The translations under genes and the position numbers were made by a program. This document shows positions 6,992-15,350 of a stretch of DNA of 64,000 nucleotides, piece by piece (the stretch's first letter is position 1; each line of letters begins with the position of its first letter). This DNA comes from a virus. The DNA is taken from the IMG/VR virus record IMGVR_UViG_3300017963_000201, positions 80,960 to 144,959 of that record; one strand, 5' to 3'. The notes below the pieces were generated by a model. The model worked only from the letters and a program-made list of their open reading frames with translations. It was not told the DNA's origin and made no database searches.

Positions 6992-7020
6992 TTGACACTG
7001 TGAATTAATTAAGATATAAG
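6992..7020 (+). promoter_or_regulatory. sRNA unit 4 promoter
   Basis: TTGACA (6992-6997), 17-bp spacer, TATAAG (7015-7020). A near-consensus sigma70 promoter two bases after the unit 3 T-tract. Confidence 0.65.
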
Positions 7021-7026
7021 AAAAAT

Positions 7027-7082
7027 ACTGCGTATCCGTCTGGCCCCTCAGACTTTGGCAAGAGTTTGGGGGGTACTTTTTT
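7027..7082 (+). ncRNA. candidate small RNA 4
   Basis: About 56 nt: a leader of about 17 nt plus terminator hairpin. It ends inside the last codon of the convergent minus-strand gene, so the 3' end is antisense to that mRNA's tail. Confidence 0.5.
7044..7082 (+). terminator. sRNA unit 4 intrinsic terminator
   Basis: CCCCTCAGACTT pairs with AAGAGTTTGGGGGG over about 11-12 positions with some G-U pairs, followed by TACTTTTTT. It closes the plus-strand side of the convergent junction. Confidence 0.65.
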
Positions 7083-7953
7083 AATCACTTCTAGCAGAAG
7101 AAAAGAATCTGGACCAGAATCCTGCAGGTAGTGCGGAGTAGATTCTCCCGGCCCCCATATAGCCCCCAGGGCCAACCTGATGCAAAACAGTACCCTTGGT
7201 CCTATATTGTTGTTTGAAGCCCACAGAAGCCTTTGTAAAGCGGTTCAGGATGGCGCTAATCATCCCAGACAACTTTCCGTAGTGATCAATGACTAGACTA
7301 TTCCCACCCAAAGCATAATTGAAATCAGTATCGATAGAAAAGATTCCCTGAGATTCCAAAGCTGCTATAGTAGCAGCATCGATTAAAATTGTACCGTATT
7401 GAGCAAATGGGTAGTTGTCTACGGTCAAACTCGTATAAGGTGGAATTGCATTTATGAATTGAACACCGCGATCTAGGTAAAAGATTAAATGTTTATCATC
7501 ATATCCATAGAAAAGCTGAATGTCGGGGTCGGTAGAAGCCCGATCCATGTTTTCGATATAATCACTGATTGACTTTCTTGCCTTATCTACTTGGACTCTG
7601 AGTTGAGCCGCGTATGCATAATACTTGGTAGAAACGGATTTTACAAAAACGTTATTACTGACAGTGACGTTTTCTAATATGCATCTCGTAGCCAGTAAAT
7701 ACTCTTCGTTATAGGTAGAAGCATCAAAGGAATATTGATATATCCCTGTACCCGCGTGAGTAATACTAGTCCCGCCAGATGCCGTAAATGATCCTGAATC
7801 TTCCGATGAATCATCTGATATGTTAATCAAATTAAAAGAACTAGTGCCTGCTACATCTGTTAGGGAGTTTGTCAACGTATCCCGAACATAGAAAGTAATG
7901 GGCTCGGTTTGGTTAGCCAACACTACATGAAAATCGGTAAATGATTGGCTCAT
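7081..7953 (-). CDS. probable virion (neck/tail) structural protein
   Basis: 290 residues. The N-terminal about 100 residues are serine/threonine-rich beta sequence with an Ig-like feel (ITHAGTGIYQYSFDAS). The middle and C-terminus are mixed, with a glycine-rich end (GPGGYMGAGR). It is the last gene of the minus-strand morphogenesis operon and overlaps the upstream gene by four bases. A head-tail joining or tail role is inferred from position; no family recognised. Confidence 0.6.
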   Translation of the reverse strand: MSQSFTDFHVVLANQTEPITFYVRDTLTNSLTDVAGTSSFNLINISDDSSEDSGSFTASGGTSITHAGTGIYQYSFDASTYNEEYLLATRCILENVTVSNNVFVKSVSTKYYAYAAQLRVQVDKARKSISDYIENMDRASTDPDIQLFYGYDDKHLIFYLDRGVQFINAIPPYTSLTVDNYPFAQYGTILIDAATIAALESQGIFSIDTDFNYALGGNSLVIDHYGKLSGMISAILNRFTKASVGFKQQYRTKGTVLHQVGPGGYMGAGRIYSALPAGFWSRFFSSARSD

Positions 7954-8207
7954 GCTGTCCTCTGGGCAAAGAGTAATTTCTTTAGCTTTCTTATAGCATC
8001 GTCAAAGATAGCACAATCGGAATTTACATACTGATATTGTAAGCTCTGAATTCTAGGCTCATCCTTAAAAGAAAACTTATAGCTAGTCCCTAGCCTTCTA
8101 GCGTCAATAAGTTTGATTCGATGCATAAGCAGGTAAGCTGCTAAAGGTAGGTCGTTTGTAACAAAGACCTTTACAGAGACAACCTTTTCTTTATCTTGCT
8201 CATTCAC
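7950..8207 (-). CDS. hypothetical protein
   Basis: 85 residues, mixed alpha/beta, including a YVNSDCAIFDDAIRKLKKLL C-terminal helix. Overlaps both neighbours by a few bases (ATGA at 7950-7953). No family recognised. Confidence 0.6.
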   Translation of the reverse strand: MNEQDKEKVVSVKVFVTNDLPLAAYLLMHRIKLIDARRLGTSYKFSFKDEPRIQSLQYQYVNSDCAIFDDAIRKLKKLLFAQRTA

Positions 8208-8406
8208 TATTGTTTAGCATATCCATGATACTTTGAAATTGATCTTCCGTGGCCGCGTCAGCAATAGACTCAAAGATAATATCTGGATGTAGATCAAATA
8301 ACCTGTCTAGCATAGTATATTGTTGGTTAGCATCAAATTGATCTAAGAACAGATCAATAACTGCCATACGTTCTTGCTTGGTTAAATCGTATAGATATTT
8401 TGGCAT
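8200..8406 (-). CDS. hypothetical acidic helical protein
   Basis: 68 residues from the ATG at 8406, which has GGAG nine bases upstream; the longer frame from 8418 would include that ribosome site. Acidic, leucine/aspartate-rich helices (LFDLHPDIIFESIADAA). Function unknown. Confidence 0.6.
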   Translation of the reverse strand: MPKYLYDLTKQERMAVIDLFLDQFDANQQYTMLDRLFDLHPDIIFESIADAATEDQFQSIMDMLNNSE

Positions 8407-8461
8407 TAATAACTCCAATCAAAGTCAGGCATCCTATCACCATATATCTCGTAATAATCTG

Positions 8462-8608
8462 TCAGATAAATGGGTATATAGGAATGTCCATTTCCTCAAT
8501 CGATTCTAAAGTATCCCTAACATGCTCTGGCAATATATCTAGGGCTTTGTCTAACGATATAGTAATACTTACACTATCTTTTTGGGCAAATCTTGAGCGC
8601 ATCATCAT
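8462..8608 (-). CDS. 48-residue hypothetical protein
   Basis: Three tandem ATG codons (8608, 8605, 8602) follow a GAGG site and lie four bases from the upstream stop. The frame ends TGA at 8462. Sequence such as SVSITISLDKALDILPEHVR is protein-like and fills what would otherwise be a 200-bp gap. Confidence 0.55.
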   Translation of the reverse strand: MMMRSRFAQKDSVSITISLDKALDILPEHVRDTLESIEEMDIPIYPFI

Positions 8609-8612
8609 AACC

Positions 8613-9317
8613 TCAAAAGCTAATATTCCAAACATCCATTACATAGCTAACATTACCAAAATCGTCCTGGACAATTAGGAATGGTTCATTGTCAACTTCT
8701 AACACTTGGAAGTCTTCCCCAGGAAATGCTGCGTGCTTTACCCAGTCTCCTGGTTGTATATCAATTGGGAACTTTCTGCCTGTAATCTTTTTCTCAAGCA
8801 TGTATGCTTGATGGTTCATCCTAGAAGCAATAGTCCTAAGCTCTTTACCTTGTGAAGTCTTGGATAGGATGTATTCGCTATATAGCTTAGATCCAAAGTC
8901 AGGCATACGGGCATTGAGATAAATCATAGCCTGATCTTCTTCGTCAAATACCGCAGCATGCTCCATCAAGCTTATGAAATTTTGAGGAGTAATACCCAAA
9001 GACATATACCAATGTTTTGGGTAAGGATCTTTAATATGGTTTTCCACAACCTGAGCAATGAAATCCTTGAAGCTCTTTTTCGCTGCAGTCTTCAACAAAC
9101 GGTTGGCACCACGAAACAGACCGAATAGAAATAGATGCAAACTCTCGGTCCAGTCTTCCGGGTTTTGAATCTCTGCATTCTTAGCAAACTCTAAAACCTT
9201 ATCGTAATCCCCTTCCATTTCTTGCCAAAATACAGCCCATTCGGGTCGGTGCTCTTCCGCAAACTGGTACACACCTTGAGGCTTTGGATCTAGCCAGGGT
9301 CTTTGTGCAAAGGGCAT
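8613..9317 (-). CDS. conserved-looking hypothetical protein of the structural operon
   Basis: 234 residues. The N-terminal two thirds look alpha-helical (EEHRPEWAVFWQEMEGDY). The C-terminal about 45 residues (PGDWVKHAAFPGEDFQVLEV) resemble a small SH3-like beta barrel. The location in the morphogenesis block suggests a virion or assembly role, but no family is recognised. Confidence 0.6.
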   Translation of the reverse strand: MPFAQRPWLDPKPQGVYQFAEEHRPEWAVFWQEMEGDYDKVLEFAKNAEIQNPEDWTESLHLFLFGLFRGANRLLKTAAKKSFKDFIAQVVENHIKDPYPKHWYMSLGITPQNFISLMEHAAVFDEEDQAMIYLNARMPDFGSKLYSEYILSKTSQGKELRTIASRMNHQAYMLEKKITGRKFPIDIQPGDWVKHAAFPGEDFQVLEVDNEPFLIVQDDFGNVSYVMDVWNISF

Positions 9318-9328
9318 ATTAGTACTCC

Positions 9329-9544
9329 TTAATACATCATACGAGTTCCAGGCTCATATACTTCTCTAAAATACTCTAAGGCCAGAGTCTTAGCATCTGA
9401 CTTACTTCTAGCTTCTTCACGCGCAAGCTCTAACGCTTCCTGCCAGGTATTATAGTCTACTCTAATACCGCGTTCAGCTTTGAATTCCTCAATCGCTTGA
9501 TCTACACCTTTATCGATCATGGGACCTTTGGCCGTGTAGTGCAT
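9329..9544 (-). CDS. hypothetical helical protein
   Basis: 71 residues, glutamate/alanine-rich helix (EALELAREEARSKSDAKTLA). Preceded by GAAAGG. Unknown function. Confidence 0.55.
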   Translation of the reverse strand: MHYTAKGPMIDKGVDQAIEEFKAERGIRVDYNTWQEALELAREEARSKSDAKTLALEYFREVYEPGTRMMY

Positions 9545-9557
9545 GGCAAGACCTTTC

Positions 9558-9710
9558 CTATAGTAAACTCCTAGTGCTTAGGACAGCACTATCCAAAGTT
9601 TCTGTCGATACAATACCGTAAACCGCTGCGAATTTTACTTCTGTATCGTCTTTATCTACGTATAAAGCATCTATATCGGAAGCTATTTCTACCAATCTAT
9701 CTTTTTTCAT
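9558..9710 (-). CDS. 50-residue hypothetical protein
   Basis: ATG 9710 to TAG 9558; starts MKKDRLVEIASDIDALYV. It overlaps the end of a 28-codon frame upstream and ends just before the next gene's ribosome site. Confidence 0.45.
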   Translation of the reverse strand: MKKDRLVEIASDIDALYVDKDDTEVKFAAVYGIVSTETLDSAVLSTRSLL

Positions 9711-9783
9711 ACCCCGAAGCAAGCCCATCTAATAGGAACTCTAGATCCTCCTTGCACCATTGACCCCAATCCTCCTCTTCCAT
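9697..9783 (-). CDS. possible 28-residue acidic peptide
   Basis: ATG 9783 to TAG 9697; MEEEDWGQWCKEDLEFLLDG and onward. Overlaps the following start by 14 bases, suggesting coupling. No clear ribosome site, so uncertain. Confidence 0.3.
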   Translation of the reverse strand: MEEEDWGQWCKEDLEFLLDGLASGYEKR

Positions 9784-9806
9784 AAAAGGTAGGGAATAAT
9801 CTTTAC

Positions 9807-10235
9807 TTACTCCTCTTGGTTAGCGCGTACAAACGTACAATTGTTATAGCCTTTGAAAATAGCCATGACTTCAAAAGATCGATTCCCTGAACTATTATTG
9901 GTAATAGTAATTTGTACAGGTAAACCTATATACACATTTCGATTTGGATCAAAATATTTTGGTATCGTATCTACTCCAACATTAGCAGGGAACCAAACAT
10001 TAGGATAGTTCATATGCGCTACGACTCTAGCAGCACCGTCAGGGTAATTATGGCTCTCAGATAATTCCCCATTGAAATAAACATCCACTTGGTAAGTAAC
10101 AATAGCTTCCAAAGGTCGAACAATTAAAGTCAAATCTGTAAATGGTGTATTGCTTCTTACGGGTATTACTGAAGCCGTACCAGATGCACTCGTAGTAACA
10201 GTACTGACAACCTGATTGACAATAGGATAGTTCAT
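9807..10235 (-). CDS. beta-rich virion protein (decoration or tail type)
   Basis: 142 residues from ATG 10235 with GAGG upstream. Alternating hydrophobic/polar sequence rich in T, V, N and S (TYQVDVYFNGELSESH, LPVQITITNNSSG) suggests a jelly-roll or Ig-like fold. A long hairpin (10252-10313) lies in its 5' leader, which often marks an abundant, stabilised message. Role inferred from position and fold style. Confidence 0.5.
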   Translation of the reverse strand: MNYPIVNQVVSTVTTSASGTASVIPVRSNTPFTDLTLIVRPLEAIVTYQVDVYFNGELSESHNYPDGAARVVAHMNYPNVWFPANVGVDTIPKYFDPNRNVYIGLPVQITITNNSSGNRSFEVMAIFKGYNNCTFVRANQEE

Positions 10236-10251
10236 CAAAACCTCACAAAAT

Positions 10252-10313
10252 GCAAGGAAGGGGGATAATGCCGAGGTGGGGGGATTGTCCTAACATTATC
10301 CCCTTTCCTTTGC
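10252..10313 (-). promoter_or_regulatory. long intergenic hairpin in the 5' leader of the 10235 gene
   Basis: Arms 10252-10270 and 10294-10313 are almost perfectly complementary (about 19 bp with a one-base bulge) around a 23-nt loop containing a G-run. No T-tract follows on the minus strand. Likely an mRNA processing or stabilising element, or an attenuator; not a standard terminator. Confidence 0.5.
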
Positions 10314-10316
10314 TAA

Positions 10317-10946
10317 CTATTTAATCGCTTTTTCAATAGGATCGTTTAATTTATTCAATCGATCCTGTGCCCACTTCTTTACTTTATCGTATACACCATG
10401 CTTCTCAATATAAGCATAGTCAGCTTCTTTCAAAATCTTTTGAATCTCTCTAAAACTTTCCATGACATTCAGCTCTGGGACTTTACGGCTTGCTATCTGC
10501 GAACAGATATTTTCAACCTTCGGATGAATCAAACTCTCAGGCTGCTCTACCGCAGGGGGGATAAGAACGTCAGGAAGATTACGACGTACTCTATTAATCT
10601 TGTCTTTAGAAATTGCCCTACGTTCACGGTTGATCCGATAATACTCTTCAGCTTTATCCGGATCTAATAATTCTAAAGCACCCGCATTCACTGCAGCATA
10701 TAGGTCACGGCACGTTCTCAAAGATTCAGGATCCATCTGATCCGTAATACACACAGGATCATCTCCCGGTGGAATAATAACCCTACCACGAGTTTCACCC
10801 GCACCGACCTGTAACGGGATGAAACCGGGTTCTTTAGTAATCCCAGGATCTCCGGTAGCATTTCTTACCCAAATGGGTAATCGCTTATTAATAAGGTATT
10901 GCAAAGTTAATTTCACAGGTTTTTCACTTCTCTTCTTGGCTTGCAT
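10317..10946 (-). CDS. hypothetical protein of the structural operon
   Basis: 209 residues from ATG 10946 (AAGGAG upstream); the frame is open to 10997, but that part is AT-rich leader. The N-terminus is basic (MQAKKRSEKPVKL). A GAGETRGRVIIPPGDDP loop follows, then a charged helical C-terminus. A small virion or assembly protein by context; no family recognised. Confidence 0.55.
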   Translation of the reverse strand: MQAKKRSEKPVKLTLQYLINKRLPIWVRNATGDPGITKEPGFIPLQVGAGETRGRVIIPPGDDPVCITDQMDPESLRTCRDLYAAVNAGALELLDPDKAEEYYRINRERRAISKDKINRVRRNLPDVLIPPAVEQPESLIHPKVENICSQIASRKVPELNVMESFREIQKILKEADYAYIEKHGVYDKVKKWAQDRLNKLNDPIEKAIK

Positions 10947-11018
10947 TTTTTTCTCCTTTTCGTTGGCAAAGCAAAAATAATAATACAATACTAACAAGTA
11001 TACATAGTATAAAGTTAA

Positions 11019-11345
11019 CTATTGTATGCTATCTTTGATAAAGTTAATAAGATGATCAATAGTAACTAAAGATTTTTGTACCTTAACTTTTTTCCCATCT
11101 AACAACACAGATCCAAGACTAAGATCTTCCCCATTGGGTGCTTCTATCTGACCACCAATTATAGATCCTCTTTCTGTCTCAGTCTCAGTCTTGTTTAATA
11201 TAAAGCCCATCTCTTTTAGTTCAGGTACTCTGTCACTTAGTCTATCTATAGCTATGGGGTTAAAGTATACATCCTCTACCTTGAATTGATCCGATAATAT
11301 ATTAATTATCTTTTCTATCTTTAGTCCTAGTTCGTGAGGAACCAT
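11019..11345 (-). CDS. hypothetical protein
   Basis: 108 residues from ATG 11345, which follows TTGGAGGG; the longer frame to 11375 runs through the terminator upstream and is rejected. Short alpha/beta protein with a TETETERGSIIGGQ stretch. Unknown function. Confidence 0.55.
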   Translation of the reverse strand: MVPHELGLKIEKIINILSDQFKVEDVYFNPIAIDRLSDRVPELKEMGFILNKTETETERGSIIGGQIEAPNGEDLSLGSVLLDGKKVKVQKSLVTIDHLINFIKDSIQ

Positions 11346-11355
11346 AAAACCCTCC

Positions 11356-11395
11356 AATAAAAAGGGCGCAATCAAGGATCCCTCGAATGCGCCCT
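11356..11395 (-). terminator. intrinsic terminator after the arginine-rich gene
   Basis: On the minus strand GGGCGCA (11394-11388) pairs with TGCGCCC (11370-11364) across a 17-nt loop, followed by TTTTTATT. It separates the arginine-rich gene from the gene at 11345. Confidence 0.7.
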
Positions 11396-11418
11396 AATGC
11401 ATACATATCTAAATTTGG

Positions 11419-11901
11419 TTACCGAAATCGCCTACGAGGAAGCGGACGCCTAGAGATACTGGCCCTTCTTCGTGCCCTACGCAAAGAAGCTAATCGGGGG
11501 CTTACTCTTCGAGCTTGCCTCATGCGACGTTGTGCTGCTCTACGCGCCAAAGCTCGAAGCCTTGCTCTACGTACTGCTTCTGCGGCACGAAGGGGTCTAC
11601 GTCGAGCTACGGGCCTTCTGCTAATAGGTCTCCGAGCAACAGCCCGCCTACGTGCCACCGGGCGTCTACGTGCTAACGGTCGCCGCCTAGCTACCGGGCG
11701 ACGTGATCTACGATCTTCGAGTTGATTATAAATGCGCTCTAGGCCACGCTCAACCATAGCTACTGTGCGCAAGTCCCTAGCACGCATAAGCATATCGTTA
11801 TATCTATCCACTTTAGCCGCCAAGTCATTTCGACCTTCACGCTCAAGATACTCAGCCGCTTTGTCCAATTCGTTTCTAAGTGCGATTTTATTGATCCGCA
11901 T
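11419..11901 (-). CDS. arginine-rich, protamine-like protein
   Basis: 160 residues from ATG 11901 (AAGGAGAG upstream; the frame to 11949 overlaps a hairpin). Residues 1-60 form a normal helical domain. The remainder is a low-complexity tail of RRRP, ARRRP and RRARLRAL repeats with about one arginine in every two to three residues. Such tails bind nucleic acid or condense DNA. Lying next to the capsid gene, it may be an internal head protein that neutralises packaged DNA (inference). The antisense strand is also open but is a compositional shadow. Confidence 0.7.
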   Translation of the reverse strand: MRINKIALRNELDKAAEYLEREGRNDLAAKVDRYNDMLMRARDLRTVAMVERGLERIYNQLEDRRSRRPVARRRPLARRRPVARRRAVARRPISRRPVARRRPLRAAEAVRRARLRALARRAAQRRMRQARRVSPRLASLRRARRRASISRRPLPRRRFR

Positions 11902-11934
11902 AGCCCTACTCTCCTTAGTATAGATTAGAAAAGT

Positions 11935-11971
11935 GGTTACCCTGACCAAGGGCTAGTTGATCAAGGTAACC
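11935..11971 (-). terminator. hairpin after the major capsid gene
   Basis: GGTTACC and GGTAACC (7 bp) pair around a 23-nt loop and are followed on the minus strand by ACTTTTCT. A partial terminator between the capsid gene and the arginine-rich gene, possibly setting their ratio. Confidence 0.45.
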
Positions 11972-11996
11972 GATACGAAGCACTCGCCACAAGTAA

Positions 11997-13133
11997 CTAC
12001 AGCCGCGAACCGTAGGCAACACCAGCAGCATTGCCAAGGTACATAGAGATCAGCTCATAGAAGAACCAACCCTCGCGGGGTCTACCTTCCATGAATTCAT
12101 CCGTGGGTTTCGAGAACAGCTCAACCCGGATAGGCATGCCACCCAGGTACTCAGGAGCCGCAACACCGTAAACCTCTCCCGGACTCAAGATCTCATAGGT
12201 GTTTGTGCCAGCGGTCGTAATAACCATAGCATTGAGAATCACACCGATATAACCAGCAAGAATTAATTCACGTTGCGCAATCGGGTCTACCTGCTGGCTT
12301 ACGGTGGTTACGAGATCAGAGATCTCTTGACGATGGACGATGAATTTGTCCAAGACAAGGCGATGCCGTTCAACCTGATATCGAATACTCTCTAAGGCAG
12401 CCAGGTTCAGAGCCGCAAAGAAAGTAGTCGTATTAGCCGCATTCGCGCCAGCGGCAAACAGGTTAATCATAGCCAGGTCTTCTTGGTATTCGATGGCTTG
12501 ACGTGCCTTATCTTGCGCTCGTTGCACGATATCAAACTGTGCGCGGAACTTATCCTTGATCTCAATCGAAGGATAGGCGGTAACTTCAAACTCCGGTGGG
12601 TAGTAGTAGCGACCCTCAACTACGCTCTGTGGAGTCTGACCATCCTCGGCAATCTGAAAGCCAAGGACATACGGATCTTTATCATAACGAATAACATCGC
12701 CTGATCCTACGGTACGGGGCATCCAAACTTTTCGAGCAAGACCCTCGTAGTCAATCACTTCTTTGATCACGTTGATTATGCCCTGGCCAACCATCCTAAA
12801 TCCCTGAGACGTGGGATCCGAGAAAGCCTCTTTCAAGATAGCTTCAGCTTCGGCATCCTCCATACCATCTGAAAAAGAAGCTTCACGAGCAATCTGATAC
12901 TTACCACTCGCAACACCGTCCAATACGCCTTGGATCTTATCCAGAGCTTCTGGGTTATTGGATGCATTCAGCTCGCCATGCTGACTAAATAAACGTTCGG
13001 AAGAAGACTCAGGACGCTTACCGTTCCGAGCCACCCTACCGAAACTAGGCGGATTGAATTCGTCTCCCGTCCGCTTGTCAATAGAGACCGTGGCAGCGGC
13101 GGCTTTTTTAAGATACGGATTATTGAAGCGCAT
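11997..13133 (-). CDS. major capsid protein (HK97-like fold)
   Basis: 378 residues. An N-terminal about 100 residues, probably a delta-like region, precede a body with HK97-like features: a long helix followed by VWMPRTVGSGDVIRYDKD, DLAMINLFAAGANA (spine-helix-like), and a C-terminal domain ending in YLGNAAGVAYGSRL. Position after the protease, scaffold and decoration genes fits. It forms the icosahedral shell. Assignment rests on order, size and fold-like pattern rather than one diagnostic motif. TAG stop followed by a hairpin. Confidence 0.75.
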   Translation of the reverse strand: MRFNNPYLKKAAAATVSIDKRTGDEFNPPSFGRVARNGKRPESSSERLFSQHGELNASNNPEALDKIQGVLDGVASGKYQIAREASFSDGMEDAEAEAILKEAFSDPTSQGFRMVGQGIINVIKEVIDYEGLARKVWMPRTVGSGDVIRYDKDPYVLGFQIAEDGQTPQSVVEGRYYYPPEFEVTAYPSIEIKDKFRAQFDIVQRAQDKARQAIEYQEDLAMINLFAAGANAANTTTFFAALNLAALESIRYQVERHRLVLDKFIVHRQEISDLVTTVSQQVDPIAQRELILAGYIGVILNAMVITTAGTNTYEILSPGEVYGVAAPEYLGGMPIRVELFSKPTDEFMEGRPREGWFFYELISMYLGNAAGVAYGSRL

Positions 13134-13171
13134 TCTTAGTCCTCCTCCTTACGATTTATTTTTATTATTGT

Positions 13172-13906
13172 TTACGCAGTCACACGAACTTGGGCAACCC
13201 CAAGGAACGGGTTAGCAGCAGTAGGAACGTTAATACAGCGACCACAAACAGAACTGATAGCACCACCGGCAATCCCAGCACTTGTCCACAGGCTGTTAGC
13301 ATCGGAGCGCAGCGCACAATTCAAAGTGTAGGTTTGCGCTACATCGTATTGATCGGTGTAGAGAATTGCATCGCCTTCGGCAATCGCAATCCGATCACTC
13401 CCTAAAGTGTCGTTACGGCACCGATCATAATTCTGACTCGTACTCCACCTAGTCGAAGACATCTCGTACTGAAGCTGAGAGCTACTTACCGAATACTCAT
13501 ACCAAATAACCACAGTCTGGCCTGCCGTGATTGCACCTGCAGCAATTCGAGTCACAACACCATTAGCCGTCGAGATAGAGTAATCGGTACCCTGCGTATA
13601 GGTGGTCGTGCCCGCAGAGTTAGTAACCTTAATCTTCGTGGTACCAGTGATATTGCCACCGCGAAGATTAATAGTTCCGGTCGTAGTTGAGAAGCTCTGA
13701 GATTCTACCGTTGTTCTAATATAAGTAGAAGCAGCATCCTTCCAAAAGGTCCCAATAGGAACCGTACCCGAAGCTGCGGTTGTAGCAACGGTAACACCGC
13801 TGGCATCAGTAGCCAAAAAGGCAATCATACCAGCAACGATACTAACATTGCTATCCACATGGTAAAATGGACGATAGTAAGCATAGGATACTTGTTTGTC
13901 GATCAT
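13172..13906 (-). CDS. capsid decoration / head-fibre protein
   Basis: 244 residues, almost entirely beta-type and rich in T, S, G and A (SFSTTTGTINLRGGNI, TYTQGTDYSIST, GAITAGQTVVIWYEYS). The repeat style of a strand, GTDY and a GxITAGQTVVI strand is typical of Ig-like decoration domains. A strong AAAGGAGATAAACT ribosome site and its place between scaffold and capsid genes support a highly expressed capsid surface protein. Confidence 0.6.
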   Translation of the reverse strand: MIDKQVSYAYYRPFYHVDSNVSIVAGMIAFLATDASGVTVATTAASGTVPIGTFWKDAASTYIRTTVESQSFSTTTGTINLRGGNITGTTKIKVTNSAGTTTYTQGTDYSISTANGVVTRIAAGAITAGQTVVIWYEYSVSSSQLQYEMSSTRWSTSQNYDRCRNDTLGSDRIAIAEGDAILYTDQYDVAQTYTLNCALRSDANSLWTSAGIAGGAISSVCGRCINVPTAANPFLGVAQVRVTA

Positions 13907-13959
13907 AGTTTATCTCCTTTGTAGAAAAACAAAAATATAGGTTTACTCAGAACAATGGC

Positions 13960-15282
13960 TTACATCTTTTTTACATACTGCCCGACATGGGACAGTCTTG
14001 GTTTAGGTAATGCACGTTGAATTCTCTGTGCTAACGATTCAGCTTCATTAGGGGTATAATCACTTGCTGTCGAAATATTTAAAGAGTTGTGAGACGCCTG
14101 CCTTCGAAGATCTTGCGCCTTTTGTGACAATTTAGATCCAGAAGAAGCAACCTTGGGAACATCAGTGTTCATCTCACCAATGGCAGCTTCAATCTCAACA
14201 AAAGCTTCATCGCTCTTAGCTAAGTATTTTGCGGTCTCATTAAGCGCTACATCGAAATGATCCATAGACGCCTTATGGAAAGTGCCTTCTATAGCCGTAA
14301 TGGCATCCGAAGCTTCAATGCCAAAGTTGTCTAAAACCTCAAGCATGGAAGCCTTGAGCGGATTCGAAACTAGATTTTTATTCATAGCGGTCAAAGCCAA
14401 TTTGAAAGCACGGACAAACCGTCTGTGGTGATCTTTACCGCTTGCGGTCTTGTGTGCCTTTTTCTTAACCACGATGCGTTTGGCATTGTACTTTTTGAGT
14501 GTATTTACAACACCTCTAGCCTTCATTTGCCGCAAAAGATTAATCCCGAAAGATCTGGTAGCCTGAATAGGATTTTTAACCGGGACGATACAAAATGGGA
14601 TTTCTTTTCCCGCTTTCTTCTGTAAGACGATCCAATTCCTTTTGTCTCTACCAAGCTCCAACTCGATATTAGCAATCTTGAACATATCGGGGGCCGGATC
14701 TGCCTTAACCTTAGTATTAGGGGCAGAGGGAATCGTGCTTTTGTACTTCTTACTCTTTGCCTTATCGTAACTAAAAGAATCACCAAGATCCTTAAACGGA
14801 GTCATGCTCTCGGACTTCTTGTATAGACGGGCCTTTCTCGCAGCTCTTAATTTTGATTTAACGCTCATTGGATCCTCTTTGCTCACGACCAGATTATCGG
14901 GATTGATACCGAATTCCTCCGCAGTGAAATCTTCGCTTTCTTCCTCTTGGGCTTCATCCAGCTCTTCTTCCATCCCAGAATCATCAACACCTTTTTCAAT
15001 AACCTTTTTAATATCTTCTAAGGAATCCACGATGACTTCGTTAGTATCGGCCAACTCATCAAGTTTATCGCCTAACTCTTCGAGCTGTACCTCTTCCTCT
15101 TTTTCTTCCCGAACCTCTTCTTCTACCTCTTCCTCAATTTCAGCCTTGTCCGGACCTTCATTTCCACCGCTCGGTCCTTCATCCCCAATCTCAGGAACGG
15201 GAGCTTTGGCTTCTTCCTCTTGCGCTCGAATTAGATGCCTACGCGCTTTGTTGGCTATTTTAGCTCTAAGCCCTGGTTTCAT
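13960..15282 (-). CDS. probable capsid scaffolding / head-core protein
   Basis: 440 residues. Residues about 20-130 are extremely acidic and coiled-coil-like (EIEEEVEEEVREEKEEE). The middle is basic and globular, and the C-terminus is helical with RRQASHNSL. Acidic coiled-coil proteins lying between protease and capsid genes are usually internal scaffolds removed during maturation. Family not recognised; role inferred from place and composition. Confidence 0.6.
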   Translation of the reverse strand: MKPGLRAKIANKARRHLIRAQEEEAKAPVPEIGDEGPSGGNEGPDKAEIEEEVEEEVREEKEEEVQLEELGDKLDELADTNEVIVDSLEDIKKVIEKGVDDSGMEEELDEAQEEESEDFTAEEFGINPDNLVVSKEDPMSVKSKLRAARKARLYKKSESMTPFKDLGDSFSYDKAKSKKYKSTIPSAPNTKVKADPAPDMFKIANIELELGRDKRNWIVLQKKAGKEIPFCIVPVKNPIQATRSFGINLLRQMKARGVVNTLKKYNAKRIVVKKKAHKTASGKDHHRRFVRAFKLALTAMNKNLVSNPLKASMLEVLDNFGIEASDAITAIEGTFHKASMDHFDVALNETAKYLAKSDEAFVEIEAAIGEMNTDVPKVASSGSKLSQKAQDLRRQASHNSLNISTASDYTPNEAESLAQRIQRALPKPRLSHVGQYVKKM

Positions 15283-15350
15283 GTGTTACTCCTTTGTACA
15301 ATTTTAGGATTGATTAAATAAATTGTTTAACTAGTGTTTTCTAACCTTAG

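Noticed and set aside
6861-6995. 44-codon plus-strand frame starting ATG 6861 across sRNA units 2 and 3
   Set aside because: No ribosome site. The frame runs through two perfect terminator hairpins with T-runs and through two TTGACA boxes; a frame of this length is likely by chance.
11387-11725. 112-codon arginine-rich plus-strand frame
   Set aside because: Antisense shadow of the arginine-rich gene; the minus frame has the ribosome site, a normal N-terminal domain and operon context.
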